From: an uncultured Vampirovibrio sp.
GTDB lineage: Bacteria; Cyanobacteriota; Vampirovibrionia; Gastranaerophilales; Gastranaerophilaceae
Length of the DNA: 64,000 nt
Direction of reading: 5' to 3'
Assembly: GCA_910583875.1 (NCBI GenBank)
Contig: CAJTXT010000002.1
Span: forward strand, 124,001-188,000
The stretch's first letter is position 1; every line of letters starts with the position of its first letter. The position numbers were made by a program, and so were the translations under genes. This document shows, piece by piece, positions 18,786 to 27,270 of the stretch. The notes beneath the pieces are model-generated. The model was not told the DNA's origin. It searched no databases and was given only the letters and a program-made list of their open reading frames with translations.

Positions 18786-19835
18786 ATGTTTGTATATAAT
18801 GAAAAATACGTTAGTAAAAAAGAAGGCTATTATTATAGCTGTCCTTGGATTGAACATGGTTTAGTGTTTTTCAGCTGCAAACTTGCTATGTGTTGTCATT
18901 GCGGGCATCATGACAGCGATAATCATACATTAATAAGAAATAATTACGTCGGGCAAAAAATCAATTGGGACAGAATTTTTAAAATAAAAGATATGTTCAG
19001 GCGTTTTCATAAAAAAGGAAAGATAAATACAACATGTGTTGGCTGTCCTTATTTAAAGGAAGATAAATGGAATAATGACAGATATATTGATAATTTGTAT
19101 ATAAGTCATTGGACAAATTGTAATTCAAAATGTACATATTGTTTTGCAACTCAGCATCCTGAAGAATTCAGCGGGAAAAAGTTATATAATGTATTGCCAA
19201 TTGTAAAAGAGATGTATGATAATGGCATTTTAAGAGCTGGCGGTATAATTTCTTTTGGCGGCGGGGAACCGACTTTATTAGATGAATTTGAGGATTTGGT
19301 TACTTATTTCCTTGATAATTATTTTTGGGGAATAAGAGTTCATACATCAGGTATTTTATATAGTCCTGCTCTTGCACGGGCTATAAATGAAATAAGAGGA
19401 TATGTTGTTGTTTCTGTTGATTCAGGAAGCAGAGAAATATTTAAAAAAATAAAACAAGTTGATTGTTATGATAAAGTGCGTGAAACTATAAGAAAGTATG
19501 CGCTTCAAACTACTTTTTTAGGAAGATACCTTGTTAGTGCAAAATATATTATTATTCCGGGGGTAAATGATACAAAAGAAGAAATTGAAAAATGGTTGAC
19601 GGCAAATTATAACGCAGGGTTATATACAACCGTAATTGATATTGAAGAAACATGGTATCTTGAACATAGGGATAATATTCCATCTCATATTTTTGAGTTA
19701 ATACAATATGCTAAAAAACGCGCAAAACAGTTAAATACGAATTTTGAATTGTACGAGCGTTTGCAAAATCTTTTCGAGGATGAAAAAGCTAAACATAAGA
19801 CTTTATTGGGATTATTAAAAAATAAAATAAAATAA
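18786..19835 (+). CDS. Radical SAM protein with N-terminal SPASM-like Cys domain (paralogue 4)
   Basis: A 349-residue copy with a 13-residue N-terminal extension. Cys19, Cys36-Cys37, Cys39 and Cys84-x2-Cys87 precede CNSKCTYC (112-119) and SFGGGEPTLL. A His/Asp-rich CHCGHHDSD stretch replaces the GGG turn. It is the last gene of the + strand operon, 11 nt after paralogue 3, starting with ATG. The operon ends in a terminator-like inverted repeat that has been split by a mobile element. Confidence 0.85.
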   Translation: MFVYNEKYVSKKEGYYYSCPWIEHGLVFFSCKLAMCCHCGHHDSDNHTLIRNNYVGQKINWDRIFKIKDMFRRFHKKGKINTTCVGCPYLKEDKWNNDRYIDNLYISHWTNCNSKCTYCFATQHPEEFSGKKLYNVLPIVKEMYDNGILRAGGIISFGGGEPTLLDEFEDLVTYFLDNYFWGIRVHTSGILYSPALARAINEIRGYVVVSVDSGSREIFKKIKQVDCYDKVRETIRKYALQTTFLGRYLVSAKYIIIPGVNDTKEEIEKWLTANYNAGLYTTVIDIEETWYLEHRDNIPSHIFELIQYAKKRAKQLNTNFELYERLQNLFEDEKAKHKTLLGLLKNKIK

Positions 19836-20097
19836 GCGAAAAGGCTGCGGAGTGAGTAAATAGTATAAAAATTTATCTGTCACCCTGAACTTGTTTCAGG
19901 GTCTTACCAATCGTATAAAATCATTTTTAATTAGAAAAAAGTTTTATGATTAAATCCACAATTTGTAAGATTCCGTGGGAAACCAGACATTTTTCACAAA
20001 ATCAAAGATTTTGGAAAAAGTAGTCAAACAAGTTCGGAATGACAGATAAATTAACGAATATATTTTTAGATAACTAAACTCCGCAGCCTTTTCACTT
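19834..20097. repeat. Terminator-like inverted repeat split by a palindromic element
   Basis: Arms 19834-19853 and 20078-20097 are inverted copies with one mismatch (core AAAAGGCTGCGGAGT) at the ends of two convergent genes. Closed up they would form an ordinary bidirectional terminator hairpin. The 224 bp between them holds palindromic element copy A (19878-20044), so the element appears to have landed in the terminator loop. Confidence 0.7.
19878..20044. repeat. Palindromic MITE core, copy A (with internal insert)
   Basis: Left arm opens TGTCACCCTGAAC and folds on itself (CCCTGAAC against TTTCAGGG). The right arm is the ATTCCG/CGGAAT version and ends GGAATGACA. Inside the right arm sits the roughly 52-bp insert with GGGAAACCAGACATTTTTC. 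The same arms occur in copies B-G. Confidence 0.85.
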
Positions 20098-20638
20098 ATT
20101 TTATAATTGCTTGAACTTCTTTAAATTTAGGATTTTTTGAACCCTCTAATAATTCAAAAATTACCATTTCTGTTGTAACTATTTGAACTCCGGCATGGAT
20201 TAATCTTCTTAATGCTGCTTGTTTGTTATCTTCATTTCTTGAACCGCAGGCATCTTGTACAACGAATACTTCATATCCTTTATTTAATAAATCAAAAGCT
20301 GTTTGAAGTACGCATATATGTGTTTCTATTCCGAATAAAATTATTTGATTTTTCTTTTCTTTTTTTAGAATATCTTCAAAATTTTCTTCTTTTAATACAC
20401 TAAAGTTTGTTTTTTCAAAGTATTTTACATTAGATATTGCTTCTTTTATTTCTTCAATTGTTGAACCTAATCCTTTTGGATATTGTTCTGTAATAATTGT
20501 AGGAATTTCAAGAATATTTGCAGCTTTTGCAATTTTTTGTGCATTTTCTGCAACTGTTTTGTCATTTAACATCTTTACAAGTTTTTCTTGTACGTCAATT
20601 ATTAAAACTAAAGAATTTTTACTATTAATTGTGTTCAT
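20096..20638 (-). CDS. Isochorismatase-family cysteine hydrolase
   Basis: A 180-residue isochorismatase-like hydrolase. The catalytic triad is readable: Asp in LIIDVQEKL (about 15), Lys in FEKTNFSV (about 77) and the nucleophile Cys in GIETHICVLQTA (about 109), with the cis-peptide GIE before it. Members hydrolyse isochorismate, nicotinamide or other amides; nothing here fixes the substrate, though the YcaC-like group is a fair comparison. An AGGAG site precedes the ATG. It converges on the radical SAM operon. Confidence 0.9.
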   Translation of the reverse strand: MNTINSKNSLVLIIDVQEKLVKMLNDKTVAENAQKIAKAANILEIPTIITEQYPKGLGSTIEEIKEAISNVKYFEKTNFSVLKEENFEDILKKEKKNQIILFGIETHICVLQTAFDLLNKGYEVFVVQDACGSRNEDNKQAALRRLIHAGVQIVTTEMVIFELLEGSKNPKFKEVQAIIK

Positions 20639-20663
20639 TATTTTCTCCTAAACTATTAATTTA

Positions 20664-20815
20664 GAAAATTATGTATAACTTTACACTAAAATAGTTAAAG
20701 TTGTCACCCTGAACTTGTTTCAGGGTCTTACAATTAGTAAGATTCCGAAACAAGTTCGGAATGACATTATGACTATATTCTGAGCATGTATAGTGTAAAT
20801 TTCTATATAATTCCC
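20664..20815. repeat. MITE copy B, complete short form
   Basis: A 152-bp element with imperfect terminal inverted repeats (AATTAT..., then TTTACACTA) about 26 bp long. At its centre is the 65-bp palindromic core at 20702-20766: two 29-bp self-complementary arms, left CCCTGAAC type and right TTCCGAAC type, with a 7-bp spacer and no insert. Its flanks match those of copy G in reverse orientation, which defines the element ends. Confidence 0.8.
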
Positions 20816-20826
20816 TTAATTTATTA

Positions 20827-20841
20827 TATAATAACGGTATG
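20827..20841 (+). promoter_or_regulatory. Leaderless-type -10 box at the ldpA-like gene
   Basis: TATAAT at 20827-20832 is followed by exactly 6 nt and then the ATG, which would put +1 on the A of the start codon. No Shine-Dalgarno is present. Confidence 0.6.
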
Positions 20842-21804
20842 GAAAGTAAAAATTTTATAATAAATGAAGATAAATGCCTTAAATTAATTTGCGGAGCCGG
20901 AAATGAAAATCTAAAAGAAATAGAAGCTCTTTCTTTTGTATTTGCTTCCGCAGGGTTTAATATGATTGATGTTTCTGCGAAATCAGATGTAATTAAAGCC
21001 GCATATAACGGGTTAAGAAAAGCTAATAAAGAAAATGAAGTTTCAATCTGTGTAAGTGTCGGGCTTCAAGATGATGTTCATTTATCAAAGGTTGTTATCA
21101 ATAAGCAAAAATGTGTTTTGTGCGAGGAATGTATAGCTGCCTGCCTGCAAGATGCTCTATTTATAGAAGATGAAAAAGTGTTGCTTGATGATAAAAAATG
21201 TATTGGCTGTGCAAGATGTATTGATGTTTGCAAAGAAAATGCAATTATTCAAGAGCATAAATATAAACAGCCTCATGAAATGTTACTTCCATTGTTATCT
21301 GAAAAAATTGATTGTGTAGAATTCCATTGTTCTTCTGATAATATTTCATTAATAGTTGATTCGTGGAATAAAATTCAATTTATTTATAAAGGTCAGTTAA
21401 GTATTTGTTTAGACCGCTCCAAACTTGGTGATGAAAAAATTATAAACCTTTTATCTGAAATGATTAAAAATAAAGACAATGTGATTATTCAAGCAGACGG
21501 AAAACCAATGTCCGGCGGAAAAGATGATTACAAATCAAATTTGCAAACAGTAGCATTTGCCGAACTTATTCGTAATGCAAAATTACCTGTATTTTTAATT
21601 TTGTCAGGCGGAACAAATTCTAAAACCTCAAAAATGGCAAAAGAGTGTTCTATAAATATTGATGGTGTTGCACTTGGCAGTTATGCCAGAAAATTAGTAA
21701 AAGAATATATTTCTAACGAAAGCTTTTGGGATAATATAGATTTACAAAATGCAGCAATTCAAAAAGCTCGTGATTTAGCAATTGAACTTGTTTCATATTT
21801 ATAG
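20839..21804 (+). CDS. ldpA: LdpA-like iron-sulfur protein
   Basis: A 321-residue protein with an N-terminal LdpA-type domain (CLKLICGAGNENL), two 4Fe-4S ferredoxin motifs (CVLCEECIAAC, then CIGCARCIDVC at about 91-134) and a C-terminal domain with QADGKPMSGG and LSGGTNSKTSK, both characteristic of cyanobacterial LdpA. In Synechococcus LdpA senses redox/light state for the circadian clock. No clock or photosynthetic gene is visible here, so the protein probably keeps an older redox role. Monocistronic and apparently leaderless. Assignment rests on recalled motif similarity. Confidence 0.8.
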   Translation: MESKNFIINEDKCLKLICGAGNENLKEIEALSFVFASAGFNMIDVSAKSDVIKAAYNGLRKANKENEVSICVSVGLQDDVHLSKVVINKQKCVLCEECIAACLQDALFIEDEKVLLDDKKCIGCARCIDVCKENAIIQEHKYKQPHEMLLPLLSEKIDCVEFHCSSDNISLIVDSWNKIQFIYKGQLSICLDRSKLGDEKIINLLSEMIKNKDNVIIQADGKPMSGGKDDYKSNLQTVAFAELIRNAKLPVFLILSGGTNSKTSKMAKECSINIDGVALGSYARKLVKEYISNESFWDNIDLQNAAIQKARDLAIELVSYL

Positions 21805-21889
21805 TTTTTTGTTTGAAATTCAGCTCAAAATCTCTCTTTTCTTTTTATTGAAAATAATTTAATAGTTATAATTTTTAAAAGATAAAATG

Positions 21890-21926
21890 TTGTAAGATAA
21901 TTTTTTTTTATTATAATTAGACAATG
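21890..21926 (+). promoter_or_regulatory. Leaderless promoter of the second SGNH gene
   Basis: TTGTAA at 21890-21895, a 16-bp spacer and TATAAT at 21912-21917; the ATG follows after exactly 6 nt, so the transcript should start at the start codon. Confidence 0.6.
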
Positions 21927-22883
21927 AAAAAAATTCTTTTCGTTATTTGTATATTATTTTGTACATTTTTCTTAGTAGAACGTATCTTACGGCATATAGA
22001 AAGAGTTCAATGTAATAATATTATAAAAAAATCATTTGAAAAAACAGGAAAACCGGCTAATACATTAATTGCATATAATGATAATACATTTGACTATTAT
22101 AATGATAAAGTAAACTTTCATTTTAGAAAACCATCAATCTATAAAGAAGAATTTTTATTAGAATTTAACAAAAAACCTGCTCCAATTATTGTTTCAGGAT
22201 GTTCGTTTGTACATGGAGCTAATTTAATGTATAAAGATACATTTGGAAAAATTTTATCTGATTTTACAGGTAGAAATGTATATAATTTTGCTATTGATGG
22301 CGGTTCTCCCAGAGAATTTTTATATATTCTAAGGAATAAAAATATTGTTGATGATTTAATCAATCCTAAAACAGAAAAACCTATAGAATATATAATATAT
22401 GTTTTTATTCCTGATCAATTGCCAAGATTATATTGCAATTTGTATAAAATTTCACCTGCATTTAAATTAAATAAAAAAAATAATCAACTTAATTTTTATA
22501 AACAAAAAATATTTTTTTCAGGAAGAAGATTTATTTTATTTTACAAATTACAAACATTTTTTGTATATAAGTTTATAACAAAAGATAAATCCAGTCGTTT
22601 ATTTTCTATTTATATGAAAGAATGTTATAAAGAAATTAAAAAGATTTGGGGCGATGAAACAAAATTTGTTATATTGTTATATGATACAAAAAACTACAAT
22701 TGGGAAAATATACTGAAACTTAGAGATGAGAATATTATAGTTATTAATATTAATGAACTTGTTAATGTTGATTTGTCACAACCTGAATATATGTCATGGG
22801 ATGATCTACATCCAAATAGAAAAGCTTGGGATGTTATTGTACCAGCTCTTTCTAAAAGATTAAGTTTAAATGAAAGTAGATAA
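21924..22883 (+). CDS. Membrane-anchored SGNH-hydrolase-like protein (second copy)
   Basis: A 319-residue protein with an N-terminal membrane anchor (about 3-18), then an SGNH-like domain with SGCSFVHGAN (Ser near 92) and DDLHPNRKAWD near the C-terminus. It has the same anchor, elbow (GCSF) and final HP-x4-AWD block as the protein at 8618, so the two are probably paralogues. It stands alone after the LdpA gene. Likely extracytoplasmic; a role in envelope glycan acyl-group chemistry is inferred, not shown. Confidence 0.8.
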   Translation: MKKILFVICILFCTFFLVERILRHIERVQCNNIIKKSFEKTGKPANTLIAYNDNTFDYYNDKVNFHFRKPSIYKEEFLLEFNKKPAPIIVSGCSFVHGANLMYKDTFGKILSDFTGRNVYNFAIDGGSPREFLYILRNKNIVDDLINPKTEKPIEYIIYVFIPDQLPRLYCNLYKISPAFKLNKKNNQLNFYKQKIFFSGRRFILFYKLQTFFVYKFITKDKSSRLFSIYMKECYKEIKKIWGDETKFVILLYDTKNYNWENILKLRDENIIVININELVNVDLSQPEYMSWDDLHPNRKAWDVIVPALSKRLSLNESR

Positions 22884-22913
22884 TTTAATAGTTAAAATTA
22901 ATGATTTTACGAA

Positions 22914-23016
22914 TTAGTATTTAGAAATTTCTTCAAAATAACGTTCAAGTGCTTTATAGCCTGTATATATTTCGTTTGTTATATTAACGTATCTTGAAGC
23001 TACTAAGAATTTAAGT
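22914..23016 (-). pseudogene. Duplicated 3' fragment of the gene at 23575
   Basis: These roughly 100 bp repeat the 3' end of the downstream hypothetical gene (23575 to about 23677) with only a handful of mismatches and still read ELKFLVASRYVNITNE in frame to a stop. Homology ends abruptly at AAGT, where the palindrome GTTGGGTTTTAACCCAAC and the REP/transposase remnant begin. It is the tail of a former tandem copy. Confidence 0.85.
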
Positions 23017-23022
23017 CCGTAG

Positions 23023-23040
23023 GTTGGGTTTTAACCCAAC
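23023..23040. repeat. 18-bp perfect palindrome (REP-like)
   Basis: GTTGGGTTTTAACCCAAC forms a perfect hairpin at the junction between the duplicated gene fragment and the transposase remnant. Confidence 0.7.
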
Positions 23041-23084
23041 ATCAAAAAGCAGGGAATCAAAAATAACTTTAAAACAAGCAGCAG

Positions 23085-23112
23085 GTAGGGTGCAAAAAGG
23101 AACGTTTGCACC
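23085..23112. repeat. REP unit, left side of the dead transposase
   Basis: A 28-bp unit, itself palindromic (GGTGCAAA against TTTGCACC), lies 8 bp from the stop of the transposase remnant. It is a perfect inverted copy of 23501-23528. Confidence 0.85.
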
Positions 23113-23120
23113 AATAAAAT

Positions 23121-23471
23121 CTATTCAAACTCAATTTCATTTATTCCATTTGTATCTTCAAAATTACACCAATTTTCATCGTAATATCCTAATTTGACGA
23201 ATTTATTGAAACTTGAAAACTTCCAATCCTTTGCTTTTTTCACATATCCGTGCTTAATCGGATTATAATGTATATAATCTAAATGTTTGTATAAATTGAT
23301 CTTCTAACACAACTATTGAAAATATTTCAAAATTATATTTGCTCATTGAACATTTTAATGATTCTCTTAATAATTCTATATTTGAAATTAATATTTTATA
23401 CGATATTGTGTGACTATCGTAAAAAAGATGTAATTATTTCCATCGACATATAATCGTTTATAATTTGGCAT
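23121..23471 (-). pseudogene. Degenerate REP-associated tyrosine transposase (RAYT)
   Basis: The - strand starts MPNYKRLYVDGNNYIFFTIV, a typical RAYT N-terminus, then meets a stop after RIKY. Later a different frame gives VVLEDQF. The last frame reads LDYIHYNPIKHGYVKKAKD, WKFSS and a C-terminal KLGYYDENW before the stop at 23121. The catalytic-Tyr region is present, but the central part is missing and frames are broken, leaving about 350 bp of a gene that is normally around 500 bp or longer. Its two REP units remain on either side. The gene-free gap 22884-23574 is filled by this unit and the fragment before it. Confidence 0.85.
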
Positions 23472-23500
23472 TTATGAATTTTATCATGTTTTTTGATTTT

Positions 23501-23528
23501 GGTGCAAACGTTCCTTTTTGCACCCTAC
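23501..23528. repeat. REP unit, right side of the dead transposase
   Basis: A perfect 28-bp inverted copy of 23085-23112, 29 bp upstream of the transposase start. Confidence 0.85.
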
Positions 23529-23574
23529 AACTGAAATTAATATGAATTATGGTAATTAAATAATTCAACGAATA

Positions 23575-24117
23575 TCAATATTTAGAAATTTCTTCAAAAT
23601 ATCTTTCAAGAGCTTTATAGCCTGTATAGATTTCGTTTGTTATATTAACATATCTTGAAGCTACTAAGAATTTAAGTTCTTTCGCTCTAATTTGAATAAT
23701 TTCATCCGCTTCAGCTTTTAAATTTTTTTCTAAAGATAAAGACCATCTTTTTAAAAATGAAAGTTCTTCGTTTATTTGTTTTATTGTTGAATATTCTAAC
23801 GGATTAAAATCATATTTTGCTAATAAAGCTTTTTCTTTATTATTAATTCTCGGCTGTACAACAGGTGAACCGTATATTTTTTTGATAACCATATAATTAT
23901 CTGCTGTTCTTCTGTGTGAAGCAGGAACTTCACCTCTTGCAAGCATTGCAGACATACTTAATGAGCTAAACTTATCATCATCGCAAGATAATGAACTCAA
24001 GTTTGTGCTTTCAATGAACACTTTATTATTTTCACTTAAAAGTAAGTTACTAATTTCCCCATCTCCATGACTTATTATTGATATATTTATGATAAAACTT
24101 ACATATTTTTTTGTCAT
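23575..24117 (-). CDS. Hypothetical protein
   Basis: A 180-residue protein of no family I know. The N-terminal part (about 1-60) has a short hydrophobic strand and Ser/Asn-rich segments; the C-terminal two thirds look helical with basic stretches (RYVNITNEIYTGYKALERYF). A partial second copy of its 3' end lies 660 bp downstream. No Shine-Dalgarno precedes the ATG at 24117, and mnmG starts 90 bp away on the other strand. The duplication shows the locus has been rearranged, but this copy is intact. Confidence 0.65.
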   Translation of the reverse strand: MTKKYVSFIINISIISHGDGEISNLLLSENNKVFIESTNLSSLSCDDDKFSSLSMSAMLARGEVPASHRRTADNYMVIKKIYGSPVVQPRINNKEKALLAKYDFNPLEYSTIKQINEELSFLKRWSLSLEKNLKAEADEIIQIRAKELKFLVASRYVNITNEIYTGYKALERYFEEISKY

Positions 24118-24194
24118 GATAATTAGTCAATATATTAAGATAATTAGTCAAATATTTTACAAAAGAAAAATTTTAATACAATTTTTGTTTAGAT

Positions 24195-24209
24195 TATAAT
24201 AATAATATG
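24195..24209 (+). promoter_or_regulatory. Leaderless-type -10 box at mnmG
   Basis: TATAAT at 24195-24200, then 6 nt, then the ATG; no Shine-Dalgarno. Confidence 0.6.
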
Positions 24210-26075
24210 TTTAAGTATGATGTAATAGTAGTTGGAGCGGGTCACGCAGGATGTGAAGCAGCAATGGCGGCTTCAAGGCTTGGTGCAAAAACTCTTTTGG
24301 CATCGTTAAATTTGGATAATATAGCATTAATGCCATGTAACCCTGCAATCGGAGGTCCTGCAAAATCTTGTTTGGTTCGTGAGATTGATGCACTTGGCGG
24401 TATAATGGCAGTTGCAGCCGACGCTACTTATATGCAGTTAAAAACTTTAAATTCTTCAAAGGGTCCTGCGGTTAGAGCTTTAAGAGCACAATCAGACAAA
24501 AAAGAATATATGCGTTTTGTCCGCAGTTTGTTAGAAAGTGAACAAAATTTATCATTAAAACAATGTACTATGTCTGAACTTCTTGTTGAAAATGGTGAAG
24601 TAAAAGGGCTTAAAGATGAGTTTGGACAGGAATATTTTGCTCCTTGTGTTATTTTAACAACAGGTACATCATTAGAAGCTCGAATTTGGGTTGGGCTTCA
24701 GTATTTAGAATTCGGAAGATTAGGTGAAGCAAGTGCAAAAGGCTTATCTCCTTCACTTAAAAAATTAGGTTTTAATATAGGAAGATTGAAGACGGGTACA
24801 CCTGCCAGAGTTGACGCCAGAACAATTGATTTTGATAAAATGGTTATTCAACCAGGGGATAAAAATCCGTCGTTCTTCTCGTTCTTGCCAAATAGACCAA
24901 TCAGAGAGCAGTATCCTTGTTATTTAACAAGAACAACTGCTCAGACACACGAAATTATTAAAAATAATCTTGATAAATCCCCGATGTATTCAGGTTTGAT
25001 ACACGGTATCGGTCCAAGATATTGCCCATCTATTGAAGATAAAGTAATAAGATTTGCTCATAATCCGTCGCACCATATTTTTATTGAGCCTGAGGGCAAA
25101 AACACTTATGAAATGTATGTTCAAGGCTTTTCTACAAGTTTACCTGCACCTGTTCAAATACAGATGTTACAATCTTTGCCGGGGCTTGAATATGTACATG
25201 TTATGAAGCCTGCTTATGCTGTTGAATACGATTATGTACCTGCTGTTCAACTCTCACATACCTTGATGACAAAACAAGTTAAAGGTTTATTCTGTGCAGG
25301 TCAAATTAATGGTACATCAGGTTATGAAGAAGCTGCTGCACAAGGTTTATTGGCGGGTATTAATGCAATTATGTATCTTCAAAATAAAGATATGATTACT
25401 CTTTCACGTGAATCTTCATATCTTGGTACTTTAGTTGATGATTTGGTTACTAAAGATATTAATGAACCCTACAGAATGCTTACATCCAGAAGTGAATACA
25501 GATTATTATTAAGACAGGATAATGCAGATGAAAGACTTACTGAAATCGGATATAAAGCAGGTCTTATAAGTCAAGAAAGATATAACAGTTTCTTAAATAA
25601 ACAGCAAACTATTGAAAATGAAATTTGCCGTTTGATGTCTGAAAAAATTTCACCGTCTGATAGAGTAAATGAAGTTCTTGCAAAATATGATGAACACATA
25701 GATAGAGGTTTAAAACTTGCTGAACTTATTAAACGTCCTAATATTACTTATGAAGTTTTAATGGAAGCTGATGAAAGTACACGTAAATTAAATTTAACTC
25801 GTGATATTTATGAACAAGTAGAAGTAAAAATTAAATATGAAGGATATATTAAAAGACAAATCCAACAGGTTAATATGTCTGATAAGCTTGAAAAAATCAG
25901 AATTCCTGCTGATATAGATTATACTTCTATGCAGCATATTTCAACAGAAACTAAAGATAAATTAAATAAAATTCGTCCTGTTACTTTAGGTCAGGCTTCA
26001 AGAATTGGCGGCGTTAAGCCTGCTGATATTTCTGTATTGATGGTTATGATTGAATCTCATCAGTTGAAGAAATAA
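24207..26075 (+). CDS. mnmG: tRNA uridine-34 5-carboxymethylaminomethyl synthesis enzyme MnmG
   Basis: FAD-dependent partner of MnmE that builds cmnm5U at tRNA position 34. The N-terminal dinucleotide fold VVGAGHAGCEAA, the GGPAKS segment, GRLKTGTPARVD, the conserved GTSGYEEAAAQG near residue 370 and the helical C-terminal tRNA-binding domain (with SRIGGVKPADI) are all there. The 622 residues are full length. Monocistronic; the start is fixed by a -10 box 6 nt upstream. Followed at once by a long hairpin element. Confidence 0.98.
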   Translation: MFKYDVIVVGAGHAGCEAAMAASRLGAKTLLASLNLDNIALMPCNPAIGGPAKSCLVREIDALGGIMAVAADATYMQLKTLNSSKGPAVRALRAQSDKKEYMRFVRSLLESEQNLSLKQCTMSELLVENGEVKGLKDEFGQEYFAPCVILTTGTSLEARIWVGLQYLEFGRLGEASAKGLSPSLKKLGFNIGRLKTGTPARVDARTIDFDKMVIQPGDKNPSFFSFLPNRPIREQYPCYLTRTTAQTHEIIKNNLDKSPMYSGLIHGIGPRYCPSIEDKVIRFAHNPSHHIFIEPEGKNTYEMYVQGFSTSLPAPVQIQMLQSLPGLEYVHVMKPAYAVEYDYVPAVQLSHTLMTKQVKGLFCAGQINGTSGYEEAAAQGLLAGINAIMYLQNKDMITLSRESSYLGTLVDDLVTKDINEPYRMLTSRSEYRLLLRQDNADERLTEIGYKAGLISQERYNSFLNKQQTIENEICRLMSEKISPSDRVNEVLAKYDEHIDRGLKLAELIKRPNITYEVLMEADESTRKLNLTRDIYEQVEVKIKYEGYIKRQIQQVNMSDKLEKIRIPADIDYTSMQHISTETKDKLNKIRPVTLGQASRIGGVKPADISVLMVMIESHQLKK

Positions 26076-26081
26076 ATATAA

Positions 26082-26175
26082 TAAGAATAATAAGTAATAA
26101 ATACTTTCAGCGACCGGTGTTTTTAGCTACTCAAAAACAATGTCCGCTGAAAGTATTTATTACTTATTATTCTTA
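26082..26175. repeat. Hairpin element H1
   Basis: A perfect inverted repeat of 31 bp (26082-26112 and 26145-26175) encloses a conserved core that forms a second small stem TGTTTTT/AAAAACA with loop AGCTACTC, followed by ATG on the 3' side. It begins 7 bp after the mnmG stop. H2 and H3 share the inner core but not the outer stem. Confidence 0.85.
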
Positions 26176-26248
26176 AATAAAATAGTATAGAAATAAATTT
26201 GGCACTTATTATCAGTTTATACTTAATTTAACTAAAGCATAGTCATAA

Positions 26249-26365
26249 TGTCATTCCGAACTTGTTTCGGAATCTTACCAGTTTGAAATAAACTCATAAA
26301 GCATATTTGTAATTAAAATTAGTTGTATATAGTTGGAAAGACCCTGAAATAAATTCAGGGTGACA
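26249..26365. repeat. Palindromic MITE core, copy C
   Basis: Left arm of the TTCCGAAC type, right arm of the CCCTGAA type ending GGGTGACA. The spacer between arms is longer than in copy B and there is no GGGAAACCAGAC insert. The left flank AGTCATAA matches copy G. Together with H1 it fills the gene-free gap 26076-26391. Confidence 0.85.
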
Positions 26366-26391
26366 ATTTTAATTATTTAATATTGTTTTAT

Positions 26392-27219
26392 TTATTGGCA
26401 TTCTTCATTAATTGGTTTCCCAAATAGGATACGTCCAAAGCCCATGTGTTTTTTTAATGTATGCTTTATTCCGCCAGTTATTTCTTTAACATTCCTAACC
26501 GTTGCATTTGTTTCACATAGTGTTGAATTTATTATCGGCATTGTTGTTTTATCTATTTGCTTTGTTATTTCTTGAATATTTTTAGTTGTTTCTTCTATAT
26601 TTTTTATAGAATTGTTTACACCTTTTTCATCAAGTGAATTATCTAATTTCGCAGACATACTTTCAATATTACTTGTTGTTTTTGCTAAGTTAGAACTTGC
26701 AAGTTTTATGTCGCCTCGAATATCTGTCAATATTTCATTAACCTGTGCAAAAACTTCACCTAAATTTTGTACGGTTACATTTGCCGATTCAACTAAAGTA
26801 GTTGCATCTTCAACAATTGTATCAACATTATCATTTAGTGCTGTTGTAATATCTTTAGACACTTTTCCTTTAATTTCATCATAATTTTTTATATTAGTTA
26901 ATGATGGTGAGTCAGGATACTCAATGCTTATATAATTGTTTAAAGTGCTTTTTTTTATTCTTGCTGTGATGTTATTAGGCAATTTTATATCGTGCGGATG
27001 TATTTTTAATCTTAAATAAGTATTCTGATAATCCTTATCCGGATATATTTTTGTTGTTTTCCCAATTTTAAAACCTTTATAATAAACATTCATTTGTTTT
27101 TCAAAAGGTTCTAAATCATCAAATTTTACAACTAAGTTTAAAAATGCTAGTTTGTTATAAAGCATTAAACTTATTATCCCTACTACTATTGTTAGTGCTA
27201 TTAAATAAATCTTGTTCAT
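26392..27219 (-). CDS. MlaD/MCE-domain protein
   Basis: A 275-residue protein with one N-terminal membrane anchor (about 5-22) and an MCE (MlaD) domain (about 28-105, with VYYKGFKIGKTTKI), followed by a long helical region (about 125-260) typical of MCE lipid-transport proteins. MlaD forms the periplasmic hexamer of phospholipid-transport ABC systems. No permease or ATPase is adjacent; an SDR gene lies upstream on the same strand. Lipid transfer between membranes is inferred from the family. Confidence 0.88.
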   Translation of the reverse strand: MNKIYLIALTIVVGIISLMLYNKLAFLNLVVKFDDLEPFEKQMNVYYKGFKIGKTTKIYPDKDYQNTYLRLKIHPHDIKLPNNITARIKKSTLNNYISIEYPDSPSLTNIKNYDEIKGKVSKDITTALNDNVDTIVEDATTLVESANVTVQNLGEVFAQVNEILTDIRGDIKLASSNLAKTTSNIESMSAKLDNSLDEKGVNNSIKNIEETTKNIQEITKQIDKTTMPIINSTLCETNATVRNVKEITGGIKHTLKKHMGFGRILFGKPINEECQ

Positions 27220-27270
27220 AATGTTATAAAACTAGATTTACATATTTTAAACAATAACCTAATTGGGCAA

